Shown here: piece after piece, positions 63,012 through 64,000 of the stretch
Position numbering within the stretch: the stretch's first letter is position 1
Layout: each line of letters opens with the position of its first letter
DNA from: Atrina japonica
Lineage: Eukaryota > Mollusca > Bivalvia > Pterioida > Pinnidae
Length of the DNA stretch: 64,000 bases
Direction of reading: 5' to 3'
Assembly: GCA_030159075.1 (NCBI GenBank)
Contig: BROG01000488.1
Span: 1-64,000, forward strand
Made by a program: the position numbers and the translations under genes
The notes under the pieces: model-generated
Told to the model about the DNA's origin: nothing
Seen by the model: the letters and a program-made list of their open reading frames with translations, nothing else
The model's database searches: none

Positions 63012-64000
63012 GTGAGTTAATAAAATTATACATATTGGACATTAAACGTTGAATATTTTGAAATAAATGAAATGTACTGCGTTACCTCGGTGATAAGACC
63101 ATCTAACTGACCGACTCATACATTTGATAATTTAATAAAAAGAATGTGTCAAAAGTTTTCATTCATATCACATTTATGTTTTTGAATTTTCTATTTAGCG
63201 AACCTCTATAGATATACAATTTAAACGGCATTTTCTGATGACTAAGGTTGAGAATTTATATTCCTTCTGTCGAGTTGACCAAACTGTTCTAAATAGGTCA
63301 AATACTTACGCAGAAATAAATGTACAAGACTTATTGTACATATAGCTTATATTTCAAAACATACATTTAGTCATTTTTCAAATTATTATCAACATCTAAG
63401 CATACTTTATCAGATGTAGAATTTAGCAAAATTGCCTATTTGAATACATGAAAAAATATTTACAGCACGTAACAAATTTTATTCTATCGTTCCCATTCAC
63501 TTTCAAGTGACGACACAAATACCAAGTGACATCATCGCGAACACCCAGAAGAATGAGGTCTGCGTTCGTAGTGAATGAATGTAGTTTAGTTTGCCTCATG
63601 TTCACCAATCAAATCGTCGCTAGTCTTTCTTAAAGGTGTTACATATATAATATTTATAAAATCTGTTATGAAATGATTAACGCACAGATCATGTGGTATA
63701 TGTTAAGACTCATTCATACGCTGCCATTAGATGAACGTTTATTCCACCCTAGGAGTCACAAAATCATCCTGTAAATTCTGAGGCAGAAATAAACGTATCT
63801 AATGGCAGAATATGCAAGTGTATTTTTCTCTCATAACTTTTCATAAATACAAGCTTCTATCATAAGTGTTAATGTGACAACGTCGCCATTTTGGAAAACA
63901 TATGTGTTTTTTATTTCGTTTCGAACCATGGGGATTTTAACTTTTTAAAAGTCATTGACCCTGTAATGACAATATAGTTGCAACGGAATTTGAATATGAA
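63012..64000 (+). other. Intron, nothing recognised
   Basis: AT-rich, with no further exon that I can support before the window ends. Confidence 0.4.

Overview
The window looks like AT-rich, intron-bearing nuclear DNA of an invertebrate, most likely a bivalve mollusc. This is inferred from repeated tRNA-derived SINEs with tails of the 'TTTAACGTCCCACTCAAGAATCTTTCAC' type (split here: TTTAACGTCCCACTC + AAGAATCTTTCAC), several non-autonomous DNA transposons, microsatellites, a Tc1-like relic, reverse-transcriptase relics, and one host gene with clean GT/AG exons. No rRNA, functional tRNA, CRISPR array or bacterial operon was seen.

The main object is a complete Maverick/Polinton-type (adintovirus-like) insertion at 4735..16441 (11,707 bp). 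It has 238-bp terminal inverted repeats that differ at only two positions, AG..CT termini and a perfect 6-bp target duplication TTATCA. It sits inside an older ~0.4 kb inverted-repeat element. A second, uninterrupted copy of that element at 21985..22382 works as a related empty site. Left to right the insertion carries: protein-primed DNA polymerase B (+, broken); retrovirus-like integrase (-, broken); five small genes (-), several predicted membrane proteins; a 229-aa protein (-); a 50-aa membrane peptide (-); a zinc-binding protein (+, broken); a two-helix membrane protein (-, frameshifted near its end); a 127-aa protein (-); a penton/minor-capsid-like protein (-); a Pro-rich protein with a C-terminal hydrophobic segment (+, broken); a 331-aa coiled-coil membrane protein (-, intact); the double jelly-roll major capsid protein (+, intact); a packaging ATPase cut off just after Walker B (+); and a 117-aa protein (-) that converges on it.

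The virion-building genes (major capsid, penton-like, 331-aa membrane protein) are open, while replication, integration and packaging genes are broken. The polymerase lost its whole catalytic core but kept both ends. Many of the frame breaks lie in homopolymer runs, so either decay or uncorrected long-read errors could explain part of the pattern. The internal deletions and in-frame stops are harder to attribute to sequencing.

The rest is host DNA. 16.5-54 kb is repeat-rich intergenic or intronic sequence: SINEs, a fold-back element, TIR elements, a 359-bp tandem repeat, reverse-transcriptase 3'-end relics and a Tc1 relic. 55.5-63 kb holds exons of one host gene on the + strand: a cytoplasmic Tyr-rich segment, one transmembrane helix, a Thr-rich mucin-like stretch and a SEA domain. 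A large intron of this gene contains an 89-bp minisatellite and a 2.3-kb internally deleted Ty3/gypsy-like LTR element with TSD TAGGG. A possible tiny first exon lies at 33679..33702.
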